IMG/VR virus record: IMGVR_UViG_3300047470_000272
Span: 1 to 64,000 of that record
Source: a virus
Length of the DNA: 64,000 nt
Strand: one strand, 5' to 3'
The notes beneath the pieces are model-generated. The model did no database searches and had not been told where the DNA came from. It was given only the letters and a program-made list of their open reading frames with translations. Within the stretch, counting starts at the first letter, position 1; every line of letters starts with the position of its first letter. A program made the position numbers and the translations under genes. This document shows positions 16,028 through 22,057 of the stretch, piece after piece.

Positions 16028-17005
16028 ATGAGCACCGAAGTGCGCTTCACCGTCACCCTTGACGTGGACAAGCCCGAGCGGCTGGCCCGTCACCCGATGG
16101 CCGCAACCCTGCGCGCCGCGATCCAGAACCAGTTCAAGGCTATCGAGGCCACGGCCTGGGCCAAGTCCCTCGTAACGGTCAACAGCTTCATGGTTACGCC
16201 CGACACGACCCAGCCCGTGATCGACAACCTCGTCGATGCGCTGGGCCTGCTGGGGTTCGCCGACCCTCACGAGGAGGTCAACGGCGGCGACTGCGTGGAC
16301 GTCATCTGCGAGCATTGGGACCAGTTGGCCCCGCTGGCGTCCGTGTGGCCGCTGACCGAGGATCAGCGCGAGCTGTGCACCCGCGTGAAGATCGGCACCC
16401 GCGTGCGCTCGATCAACGGCGAGATCTCCGACACCGACGACGGCGAGAAGTCCACCGCCGAGGGCGAGATCGGCACCATCACCGCGATTGACCTGACCCA
16501 GCAGAACGGGATCTGCCTTGCGTTCGAGTTGTCGGAAGTCTCCGTGCTGCTCTCCGTCGCCGAGCTGGCCGACGAGGACAAATACGAGATCGACCCGGAC
16601 GAGCCGGTCTACACCACGCGCGAGGACGTCATCCGGGCCGTGGAAGGCCTGCTGGGGCACGAGGGGTCCTACGAGCTGGCTACCCGCGTCTACGAGTACA
16701 TGCGCGAACAGGGCATGGTCGAGCACAACGGCCAGGGCTTCGTGATCGAGCGCGACACCAACGTGTTCCAGATTGCCGCCGACCTGTCCAGGGCCGATCT
16801 GCCCGACTCCTACCCGCCCGAGCTGGCGATTGCCGACCACCACCTGACCGCCGACCAGTTGTTCACGAAGTACAGCACCAAGCGCGACAACGGCGAGCAC
16901 CCGCAGCACCTGCGCCGCGACTGGCGGCACGATGTGGCCGAGGACAACACGATCCTGGGCTACTGGCAGTGGGTCGAGCATCAGATCGAACTAGCGCGCG
17001 ACTGA
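16028..17005 (+). CDS. Hypothetical island protein, 325 aa
   Basis: An acidic protein with no recognised family. Visible parts are an N-terminal region with TVTLDVDKPERLARHP, a middle segment RSINGEISDTDDGEKSTAEGE and EIGTITAIDLTQQNGICLAF that looks like a small beta-barrel domain, and a C-terminal segment with HLRRDWRHDVAEDNTILGYWQWVEHQ. The GILGYWxWVxHQ end is typical of plasmid-borne unknown proteins. It starts at ATG 16028 after CAGGAG and is followed by the first of three structured RNA leaders. Confidence 0.6.
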   Translation: MSTEVRFTVTLDVDKPERLARHPMAATLRAAIQNQFKAIEATAWAKSLVTVNSFMVTPDTTQPVIDNLVDALGLLGFADPHEEVNGGDCVDVICEHWDQLAPLASVWPLTEDQRELCTRVKIGTRVRSINGEISDTDDGEKSTAEGEIGTITAIDLTQQNGICLAFELSEVSVLLSVAELADEDKYEIDPDEPVYTTREDVIRAVEGLLGHEGSYELATRVYEYMREQGMVEHNGQGFVIERDTNVFQIAADLSRADLPDSYPPELAIADHHLTADQLFTKYSTKRDNGEHPQHLRRDWRHDVAEDNTILGYWQWVEHQIELARD

Positions 17006-17012
17006 ACCAGTC

Positions 17013-17055
17013 TGAGCGCCTTGTACGCAGGGCGCTCAGGCGGGGGCCGTCCCCG
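17013..17055 (+). ncRNA. Two-hairpin leader, copy 1
   Basis: The first hairpin has eleven base pairs (TGAGCGCCTTG pairing with a G-rich arm ending GGCGCTCA, one G-U) closed by a UACG tetraloop. The second is CGGGG/CCCCG with a 5-nt loop. Both are followed by ACTAC and a GAGGAG ribosome site for the gene at 17074. Copies 2 and 3 lie upstream of genes at 18076 and 19307. There is no T-tract, so a role in translation, processing or protein binding is more likely than termination. Confidence 0.65.
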
Positions 17056-17073
17056 ACTACCGAGGAGAACAAC

Positions 17074-17556
17074 ATGCCTGTCTACAGCTTTATCACCACC
17101 ATCACCGCGCCGCACCTGGACGCGGCAAAGGACGCCGCCGCCGAAATGACGATCTCGCTGGACGAGGCCGTCACTGCTGGCGACCTCCACCCGGACGTAA
17201 CCGTCGAGCGCGGCGAGCTGGTCGACAGCGTCCTGTTCGGCTATCTGGACCTGTCCACCGCCCACCTGACGCCGGGCACGCGCGAGCGCCTGAACTTCTA
17301 CGGCGACGATCCGGGCCGCAGCGTTGACGGCCTGCGCCTGCGTCTGGCGAACTCTGGCTGGCCCGCCATGAGCATCGCCCCCTATGAGCACGGCTGGTTC
17401 GTGACCGTGCCCGACAAGAAGGAGCAGGACCTGTCCGGCCTGCCCGAGGATCTGGCCGCCGTCATGCACTACGCCCAGGTCGCCGGCGCGTATGTGGTGC
17501 GCTTCGACAGCGATGGCCACACTGTGGACGACCTGTCCGTCTACGAGGAGGGCTGA
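17074..17556 (+). CDS. Hypothetical island protein, 160 aa
   Basis: The product begins MPVYSFITTITAPHLDAAKD and contains NFYGDDPGRSVDGLRLRLAN and YEHGWFVTVPDKKE. It ends in a strand-rich part (AGAYVVRFDSDGHTVDDL). The compact alpha/beta pattern and the phrase 'YEHGWFV-VP' suggest a soluble single-domain protein of the kind found on broad-host plasmids; no function can be assigned. ATG 17074 is chosen for its GAGGAG site directly after the two-hairpin leader. Confidence 0.6.
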   Translation: MPVYSFITTITAPHLDAAKDAAAEMTISLDEAVTAGDLHPDVTVERGELVDSVLFGYLDLSTAHLTPGTRERLNFYGDDPGRSVDGLRLRLANSGWPAMSIAPYEHGWFVTVPDKKEQDLSGLPEDLAAVMHYAQVAGAYVVRFDSDGHTVDDLSVYEEG

Positions 17557-17559
17557 GCC

Positions 17560-18006
17560 ATGCCCAAGAAAACCTACCGCGTCGTCTACAACGGCGTCGA
17601 GTACACCCGCCAGACCGAGCGCATCTACACGCACATCGTGCTGGTGCGGCGCGACTACGAAACCGAGCTGGCTCAGAGCATCAAGACTGCCCGCGAGCGT
17701 GCCAGGGCCAGCCACGGCTATGCGGTCGAGCACGCCAACCAGCCCATCACCGCGAAAAGCTGGGCCACGGCGGACGAGCTGGCCGAGAGTGCGCGTGTCG
17801 CCGGCATGACGCCCGAGCAGTACGAGGCCGAGTGCGTCGAGAAGGCCCGCGCCTACGTCGAGAAGCGCCGCGCCGCAGGGGTGTTCGACAACCCCGGCCC
17901 GCTCACATGGTGCGGCAGGCCGGATCTGGCCGCGAAGGAGGAAGCCAGGGCGCGCAGCAGCGGGTATTGGGCCGAGGTCGTCACCGTGCCGGTGCCGCAA
18001 CCCTGA
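17560..18006 (+). CDS. Hypothetical island protein, 148 aa
   Basis: A basic protein starting MPKKTYRVVYNGVEYTRQTE, with a strand-rich N-terminus, a long helical middle (YETELAQSIKTARERARASH, ATADELAESARVAGMTPEQY) and a C-terminal WCGRPDLAAKEEARA. It is three bases downstream of the preceding gene. No family recognised. It may bind nucleic acid, given its basic N-terminal part, but this is weak inference. Confidence 0.55.
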   Translation: MPKKTYRVVYNGVEYTRQTERIYTHIVLVRRDYETELAQSIKTARERARASHGYAVEHANQPITAKSWATADELAESARVAGMTPEQYEAECVEKARAYVEKRRAAGVFDNPGPLTWCGRPDLAAKEEARARSSGYWAEVVTVPVPQP

Positions 18007-18019
18007 CCATGCCAGTCTC

Positions 18020-18059
18020 AGCGTCTCCGCAAGGGGGCGCTCAGGCGGGAATGGTCCCG
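18020..18059 (+). ncRNA. Two-hairpin leader, copy 2
   Basis: The first hairpin has nine pairs, including two G-U, closed by a GCAA tetraloop (GNRA type). The second is CGGGA/TCCCG with loop ATGG. It is followed by ACTAC and AGGAGG before ATG 18076. The stems differ from copy 1 in sequence but keep the pairing, which supports a conserved RNA structure. Confidence 0.65.
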
Positions 18060-18075
18060 ACTACAGGAGGATGCC

Positions 18076-18546
18076 ATGATAGCAACGCCATACGACACCA
18101 TCGTGCGGCTGCTCCAAGCCGCAATGAGCCGCGATGCACAGATGAACGCCAGGGAGGAGTGCCCGACCGGCGACGACTACAACGACCTGTTCGACTTGGT
18201 GCAGCAGATCGCTGGTGCGCTCACACCGCCGCCGCTGCCGATCACCGCGCCGAAGCAGGAGCCGCGTGCGCCAACCGTCTACGAGTGCCCGGACTGCGAC
18301 TGGACCGGCACGCTGGACGAGATCAACGGCATCCACCACATCCACCACATACAGGAGTACCTCGAACCGGGCGAGCTGGTCCCGGCTGGCTGCTGCCCTG
18401 AGTGCAACAGCGTGATCTGCGTCGAGGACCCGGACATTCCGCACCACACCCTGTACCACGTCGGCATCACCATGCGTGGCCGTGGCTGGACCGTGGCCGC
18501 GCCTGCCGATTGCCCTTCCCTCGACACCACCACGAAAGGAGCCTGA
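18076..18546 (+). CDS. Zinc-ribbon island protein, 156 aa
   Basis: A helical N-terminus (YDTIVRLLQAAMSRDAQMNA) and a proline linker lead to a four-Cys zinc-ribbon: VYECPDCDWTG and AGCCPECNSVICV, separated by a His-rich turn (GIHHIHHIQEY). A small structural zinc site is likely. The C-terminus contains a TMRGRGWTVAAP segment. It starts after the second RNA leader. Function unknown. Confidence 0.6.
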   Translation: MIATPYDTIVRLLQAAMSRDAQMNAREECPTGDDYNDLFDLVQQIAGALTPPPLPITAPKQEPRAPTVYECPDCDWTGTLDEINGIHHIHHIQEYLEPGELVPAGCCPECNSVICVEDPDIPHHTLYHVGITMRGRGWTVAAPADCPSLDTTTKGA

Positions 18547-18548
18547 CC

Positions 18549-18989
18549 ATGTCTGACACCACGAAACCGGCGCTGTACGCGCTCAACCCGCAGGAGCACG
18601 CGACCATCCAGGCCGCGCTGGCCTGCTACTTCGACCGGGTCGACGATGCGTTCGCCGACCAGATCTACACCGAGACCGCCACCAAGGGCGGCACCGTCAA
18701 GGCGATGGACGCCAAGCAGGTCGAGTCGCTCGCCAAGCGTCTGAACGGCCCCGGCCTGGAGTTCGTCGAGATCGTCAACCTGATCGGCGACGACCCGGAC
18801 GACCCCTACGTGCGCGGCGCGCATACGCATTACCTGCTGGACGAGGGCACGCTCGAAGTTGACCACCGCACCATCGTCTCGCGCGGCGACGATCCCGGCG
18901 CGTATGTCATGGCTTGGCTGTGGGTGTCGAACGAGCAGGCCGGGGTCGAGGACGAGGACGAGGACGAGGAAACGGAGGCACAGCAATGA
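18549..18989 (+). CDS. Hypothetical island protein with acidic tail, 146 aa
   Basis: The product begins MSDTTKPALYALNPQEHATI, then has a helical and strand mixture (GLEFVEIVNLIGDDPDDPYV, THYLLDEGTLEVDHRTI, GAYVMAWLWVSNEQ). It ends in a run of Glu/Asp (EDEDEDEETEAQQ). Such acidic tails occur in DNA-mimic or inhibitor proteins, but also in many unknown phage proteins. It overlaps the next gene by four bases. Confidence 0.55.
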   Translation: MSDTTKPALYALNPQEHATIQAALACYFDRVDDAFADQIYTETATKGGTVKAMDAKQVESLAKRLNGPGLEFVEIVNLIGDDPDDPYVRGAHTHYLLDEGTLEVDHRTIVSRGDDPGAYVMAWLWVSNEQAGVEDEDEDEETEAQQ

Positions 18990-19237
18990 ACACCGTGACC
19001 ACCCTGCCGCCCGATCCCGAGGGCCAGAACGACGACCGCGCCAACTATGCTTCTACGGCGCTGCTGGCTTTTGCCGACATGACCGGCCTGAATCAGGCCG
19101 ACATTGACGAAGGCACCGCGCTGGGCGATCTGCTCTGCAACCTGATGCACTGGTGCGACCGTCATGATGTCAGCTTCGACGACGGCCTGAGCACAGCCCG
19201 CTGGCACTACACCAGCGAGACGGGAGCCGACCGATAG
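18986..19237 (+). CDS. Hypothetical island protein, 83 aa
   Basis: An acidic 83-residue protein with the helical segment STALLAFADMTGLNQADIDE and GDLLCNLMHWCDRHDVSFDD. The latter pattern (LCNLMHWCDxxxxxFDxxLxxAxxHY) is common to small plasmid and phage proteins of unknown role. It starts inside the previous stop and is followed by the third RNA leader. Confidence 0.6.
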   Translation: MNTVTTLPPDPEGQNDDRANYASTALLAFADMTGLNQADIDEGTALGDLLCNLMHWCDRHDVSFDDGLSTARWHYTSETGADR

Positions 19238-19245
19238 CGCCAGTG

Positions 19246-19288
19246 CCAGCGCCTGCCGCGTGCGGGCGCTGGTGCGGGAATTGTCCCG
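19246..19288 (+). ncRNA. Two-hairpin leader, copy 3
   Basis: Eleven base pairs join CCAGCGCCTGC with GCGGGCGCTGG around a 5-nt loop; a second hairpin CGGGA/TCCCG has loop ATTG. GGCAAC replaces the GACTAC of copies 1 and 2, then AAGGAG precedes ATG 19307. Its spacing to the start codon matches copy 1 (18 nt). Confidence 0.65.
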
Positions 19289-19306
19289 GCAACCAAGGAG
19301 AGAGCA

Positions 19307-19732
19307 ATGGACCTGCACCAGACCGCGATCACGGCGGCATTCGTGATGGATGGGCTGCACCAAGCCGACCTGAAAGAGGTCATGTCCCACTACATCGGCG
19401 ACGGTGGCCTGCTCGAAGTGGTCGACGACGTCATGTACTGGGTCCCGGCGATAACGGCGCTGCGTGCCGCTGCCGACCAGATGCGCCCCGACTATCCTGG
19501 CGTGTTCGAGTACGAGGTGTCCAGCGAGTTCGGCAAGTGGCTGGGCGGGAACATCATCGACGAGGGCGATCTGCCCGACCGTGGGCACGCGATGACCATC
19601 CTGATCGACTTGGTGGAGTCGTTCTATCGCCTGAACGGGCCGGAGCACCGCGACCAGCGCCGCCGCCTGCGTGCCAACCTGGACGCCGCCGCCGACCTCC
19701 TCATGGCACCTGCCGCCAGCCAGGGGACCTGA
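19307..19732 (+). CDS. Hypothetical island protein, 141 aa
   Basis: The protein is largely helical: HQTAITAAFVMDGLHQADLK, VVDDVMYWVPAITALRAAAD, and a C-terminal LRANLDAAADLLMAP. The middle FEYEVSSEFGKWLGGNIIDE is strand-like. No family recognised. It is the third gene of the island preceded by the two-hairpin leader. Confidence 0.55.
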   Translation: MDLHQTAITAAFVMDGLHQADLKEVMSHYIGDGGLLEVVDDVMYWVPAITALRAAADQMRPDYPGVFEYEVSSEFGKWLGGNIIDEGDLPDRGHAMTILIDLVESFYRLNGPEHRDQRRRLRANLDAAADLLMAPAASQGT

Positions 19733-19746
19733 CCCATGAGCCGCTC

Positions 19747-19793
19747 TGACGAAGTTCGTCACCCGGTGACGAAGTCTGACGAGCGGCTCGTCA
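19747..19793 (+). repeat. Two nested TGACGA palindromes
   Basis: TGACGAAGTTCGTCA (15 bp) and TGACGAGCGGCTCGTCA (17 bp) are each perfect inverted repeats about one base, with starts 30 bp apart (three helical turns). They lie between two genes of the island, just before ATG 19810. Operator sites for a dimeric regulator are the simplest reading. The same stretch could encode a 20-residue peptide, which I do not claim. Confidence 0.55.
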
Positions 19794-19809
19794 AATGAAA
19801 GGAGTGGAA

Positions 19810-20148
19810 ATGAAACGACCGAGAAACTACAGCCCGACCAGCATCAGCCCGCACGCGGTGGGTTCGACCCGCATCTGCCATGCCTGCGAAGCCAGCCTGC
19901 CCCACGCGCAGATGACCGAGATCCACCCGGTGCCGGGCCTGACCATGTACCGCTGCCCGGCGTGCGTCGAGCTGCTTGCGCGCGTGCTGGCCTACGCCAA
20001 GTCGCGCTGGTGCTGGGACGACGCCGCCATGCTCGGCGAACTGTTCGAGCGCGACTGGGTGCGCGGCGAGACCGTCGAGGGCTTCGTTGACGCCTGGGCG
20101 CGCGACTACGACCTGACCGACCCGCGCGACGTGGGGATGAACCCATGA
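19810..20148 (+). CDS. Putative zinc-binding island protein, 112 aa
   Basis: Two CxxC pairs frame a small domain: STRICHACEASLPHAQ and MYRCPACVELLARV, then AKSRWCWDDAAMLGELFERD. A structural zinc site is likely. ATG 19810 is chosen because GGAG lies seven bases upstream; an in-frame ATG at 19795 is less well placed. The nested palindromes lie directly upstream, so it may be separately regulated. Confidence 0.6.
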   Translation: MKRPRNYSPTSISPHAVGSTRICHACEASLPHAQMTEIHPVPGLTMYRCPACVELLARVLAYAKSRWCWDDAAMLGELFERDWVRGETVEGFVDAWARDYDLTDPRDVGMNP

Positions 20149-20333
20149 GCGGGCGTCCGTCCGCAGAAGTCGTCAAGGCCGTGGCCTTGATGCGCGAGAG
20201 TGGCGGCAAGGTGACGGCCTACGCCGCCGCCAGGGCCGTCGGCATCGCCCTGTCCACCATCTACCGCTCGCCGCTGTACAAGGCGTACAAAGCCGAGCAG
20301 GAAACCACCCCAACCCGCAAGGAGGAACCATGA
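20145..20333 (+). CDS. Small helix-turn-helix protein, 62 aa
   Basis: The protein reads GRPSAEVVKAVALMRESGGK, then TAYAAARAVGIALSTIYRS, which fits a resolvase/terminase-small-subunit type HTH (two short helices, a glycine turn, and a recognition helix). The tail is charged. A DNA-binding role is likely; the target may be the palindromes 350 bp upstream, but this is untested inference. ATGA overlaps link it to both neighbours. Confidence 0.6.
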   Translation: MSGRPSAEVVKAVALMRESGGKVTAYAAARAVGIALSTIYRSPLYKAYKAEQETTPTRKEEP

Positions 20334-20788
20334 AAAAGAAGGACTTCAAGATCTACGAGGCCGGCATGGACGACATGATCGCCAAGCATGGCTGGGCCGT
20401 GCAGGGCGTGTTCGGCAGCCCGACCTCACCCTCGTTTTCCTACAGCGTCGGGCTGGCCGCGAAAGGCCTGCCCGAGGTGATCGTGTTCGGCCTGCCGCCG
20501 CAGGTTGCGGCCCAGTTCCTGAACGAGCTGGGCCGCCGCTTCACGACCGAGGGCGTACCCCCGCTCGACGTGGATCTGCTCGACGTGGCTCAGGGCTACC
20601 CGGCGCGCCTGGTGCCGGTCCCGCGTGTCGCCGCCGACCAGTACCTGTTCGCCGCAAAGCACCGCTACCCCGCTTACACGGCGGTCCAGCTGGTCTGGAC
20701 CGACGAGAACAGCCGCTATCCCTGGGATAACGGTTTCGACCCGGCGCTGGTGTCTCGCCAGCCCATCCTGCGCAGCACCCTCAACTGA
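20330..20788 (+). CDS. DUF4262-family protein
   Basis: The product has the DUF4262 hallmarks: KHGWAVQGVFGSPTSPSFSY, SVGLAAKGLPEVIVFGLPPQ, and a later HRYPAYTAVQLVWTDE followed by YPWDNGFD. The family is about 150 residues, matching this protein, and is widespread on plasmids and in actinobacterial and proteobacterial genomes. Its biochemical role is unknown. It is coupled to the small HTH gene by ATGA. Confidence 0.75.
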   Translation: MKKKDFKIYEAGMDDMIAKHGWAVQGVFGSPTSPSFSYSVGLAAKGLPEVIVFGLPPQVAAQFLNELGRRFTTEGVPPLDVDLLDVAQGYPARLVPVPRVAADQYLFAAKHRYPAYTAVQLVWTDENSRYPWDNGFDPALVSRQPILRSTLN

Positions 20789-20800
20789 AAGGAGCAAGCC

Positions 20801-21151
20801 ATGAACGACTCGATCACGCGGCTCGACTACTTCGCCGCCCATGCGCCGACGGCGATTCCCGACTGGTTCAAGCCCGAAGAACCGGAGTACAACGGCCCGG
20901 CCTACCCCACCCTTCCCGCCGGCATCCCGGAGGAGGACCGCAAGATGATCGCAAGCTGGGAGAGGGACCCCTGCTTCGACCTCGAAGGCGAATACGCATG
21001 GTTTCAGAACGACGTCGAAGCCTACCGGGCGGCGATGAAGGATCACAAGGAGCGGATCGCGGTGGAGCGGTATCTGCGGTGGCCGTGGGCCTACGCGAAA
21101 AGCATGCTGCTCTGGTGCGACGTCTACACCGTCCAGAAGGAGCCGTCATGA
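20801..21151 (+). CDS. Hypothetical island protein, 116 aa
   Basis: The product is acidic and aromatic, with ITRLDYFAAHAPTAIPDWFK at the start, a REDP-like linker and a C-terminal helix pair (AWFQNDVEAYRAAMKDHKER, YLRWPWAYAKSMLLWCDV). The opening resembles phage and plasmid proteins that begin with 'RLDYFAAHAP-IP-WF', often near SSB or recombination genes. Function unknown. Confidence 0.6.
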   Translation: MNDSITRLDYFAAHAPTAIPDWFKPEEPEYNGPAYPTLPAGIPEEDRKMIASWERDPCFDLEGEYAWFQNDVEAYRAAMKDHKERIAVERYLRWPWAYAKSMLLWCDVYTVQKEPS

Positions 21152-21363
21152 GCCACGATCCCGTCACCATCACCGCCACAATGGACGATGACTGTGCGTG
21201 GGAGCTGGCGCAGTTCTGCAAGCGCTCGACGTTCCATGACTTCTTCGACAAGACCGAAGCGCACCTGCCGCACGACCAGCGCACCGCACTGGCCTACCGC
21301 ATGATTCGCGGGATCGAGGCCGTGCAGGGTGCGCTGGCCAAGCAGGGCTATTCACCACGCTAA
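21148..21363 (+). CDS. Small conserved phage/plasmid protein, 71 aa
   Basis: The sequence contains CAWELAQFCKRSTFHDFFDK and ends ALAKQGYSPR. Proteins with an 'ELAQFCKRxxFxD' helix and a 'A-QGYxPR' end are common small phage products with no known activity. It starts in the stop of the preceding gene. Confidence 0.6.
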   Translation: MSHDPVTITATMDDDCAWELAQFCKRSTFHDFFDKTEAHLPHDQRTALAYRMIRGIEAVQGALAKQGYSPR

Positions 21364-21375
21364 CAGGAGAACAAC

Positions 21376-21693
21376 ATGACTTCAATTCTGACCATCAAGG
21401 GTTCGACCAGCACGCAGCAGATCGAGGACGCCATCCCCTACACCGACATGCGCCAGCACGCCATTGAGCGCCGCGACGACGCCGCCGCCGTGATCGCCGA
21501 GCAGGGCGACGAGGCCGTGCTGGAACTGCACCAGATCGACGGGCTGGACGTGCTGTACTCGCCGACCTTCGGCTACGCCTACGTCAACCAGAAGGGCAGC
21601 GGCACCGGCGACAGCATGGTGATCGACAACGGTGAAGCCGAATCAGCCGAGCATGCGGTCCAAATCTGGCGCGACCAGAACGGCCCCGCCTGA
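21376..21693 (+). CDS. Hypothetical protein, 105 aa, last gene of the second island
   Basis: The product starts MTSILTIKGSTSTQQIEDAI and contains RRDDAAAVIAEQGDEAVLEL and LYSPTFGYAYVNQ. It appears alpha/beta and soluble. A strong terminator begins 20 bases after the stop, showing that it ends the plus-strand operon. Function unknown. Confidence 0.55.
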   Translation: MTSILTIKGSTSTQQIEDAIPYTDMRQHAIERRDDAAAVIAEQGDEAVLELHQIDGLDVLYSPTFGYAYVNQKGSGTGDSMVIDNGEAESAEHAVQIWRDQNGPA

Positions 21694-21712
21694 ACCGGCC
21701 CTGCCCCTGTGA

Positions 21713-21736
21713 AGCCGCCCTCGGGCGGCTTTTTTA
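21713..21736 (+). terminator. Rho-independent terminator of the second island
   Basis: AGCCGCCC and GGGCGGCT pair across a TC loop and are followed by six T. It separates the plus-strand island from the minus-strand tail genes, whose last stop overlaps its end. Confidence 0.9.
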
Positions 21737-22057
21737 CGTCCGCAGGCGCCCGACGCAGGGCATGTCCCACTCGGCCCGCAGACCGGCCCCGGCGTTGGCG
21801 ATGATCCGGGCCACGTAGCGCCCGCCCTCGGTCAAGTCCAGCGTGTACGGCAGCGTGGCGCGGTAGGTGCCGCTGGTCTCGGGGACGTACACCAGCTGGA
21901 TCGGCCACTGCACGCCGCCCACCTCTGCCCCGGTCTGGGTCAGCAGCGTCATGACCACGTTGGCGTCGGTCACATAGGCGCCGGTTGCTTCGTCGCGCAG
22001 GCCTGTCACGTCCACGATGCTGTTGTTGCCGAGATAAAGGATATGGATAGTGCTCAT
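21734..22057 (-). CDS. Small virion-type protein, 107 aa
   Basis: The product is beta-rich: MSTIHILYLGNNSIVDVTGL, ATGAYVTDANVVMTLLTQ, VPETSGTYRATLPYTL. It looks like an Ig-like or jelly-roll fold, as in small phage tail and adaptor proteins that begin with 'hhYxGNxxxVxxxGLxD'. It is the last gene of the leftward tail block and is coupled to the discoidin-repeat protein. I infer a virion accessory role. Confidence 0.55.
   Translation of the reverse strand: MSTIHILYLGNNSIVDVTGLRDEATGAYVTDANVVMTLLTQTGAEVGGVQWPIQLVYVPETSGTYRATLPYTLDLTEGGRYVARIIANAGAGLRAEWDMPCVGRLRT

Noticed and set aside
19736-19798. 20-residue leader peptide before the gene at 19810
   Set aside because: The stretch is better explained by two perfect palindromes; peptide coding is probably incidental.
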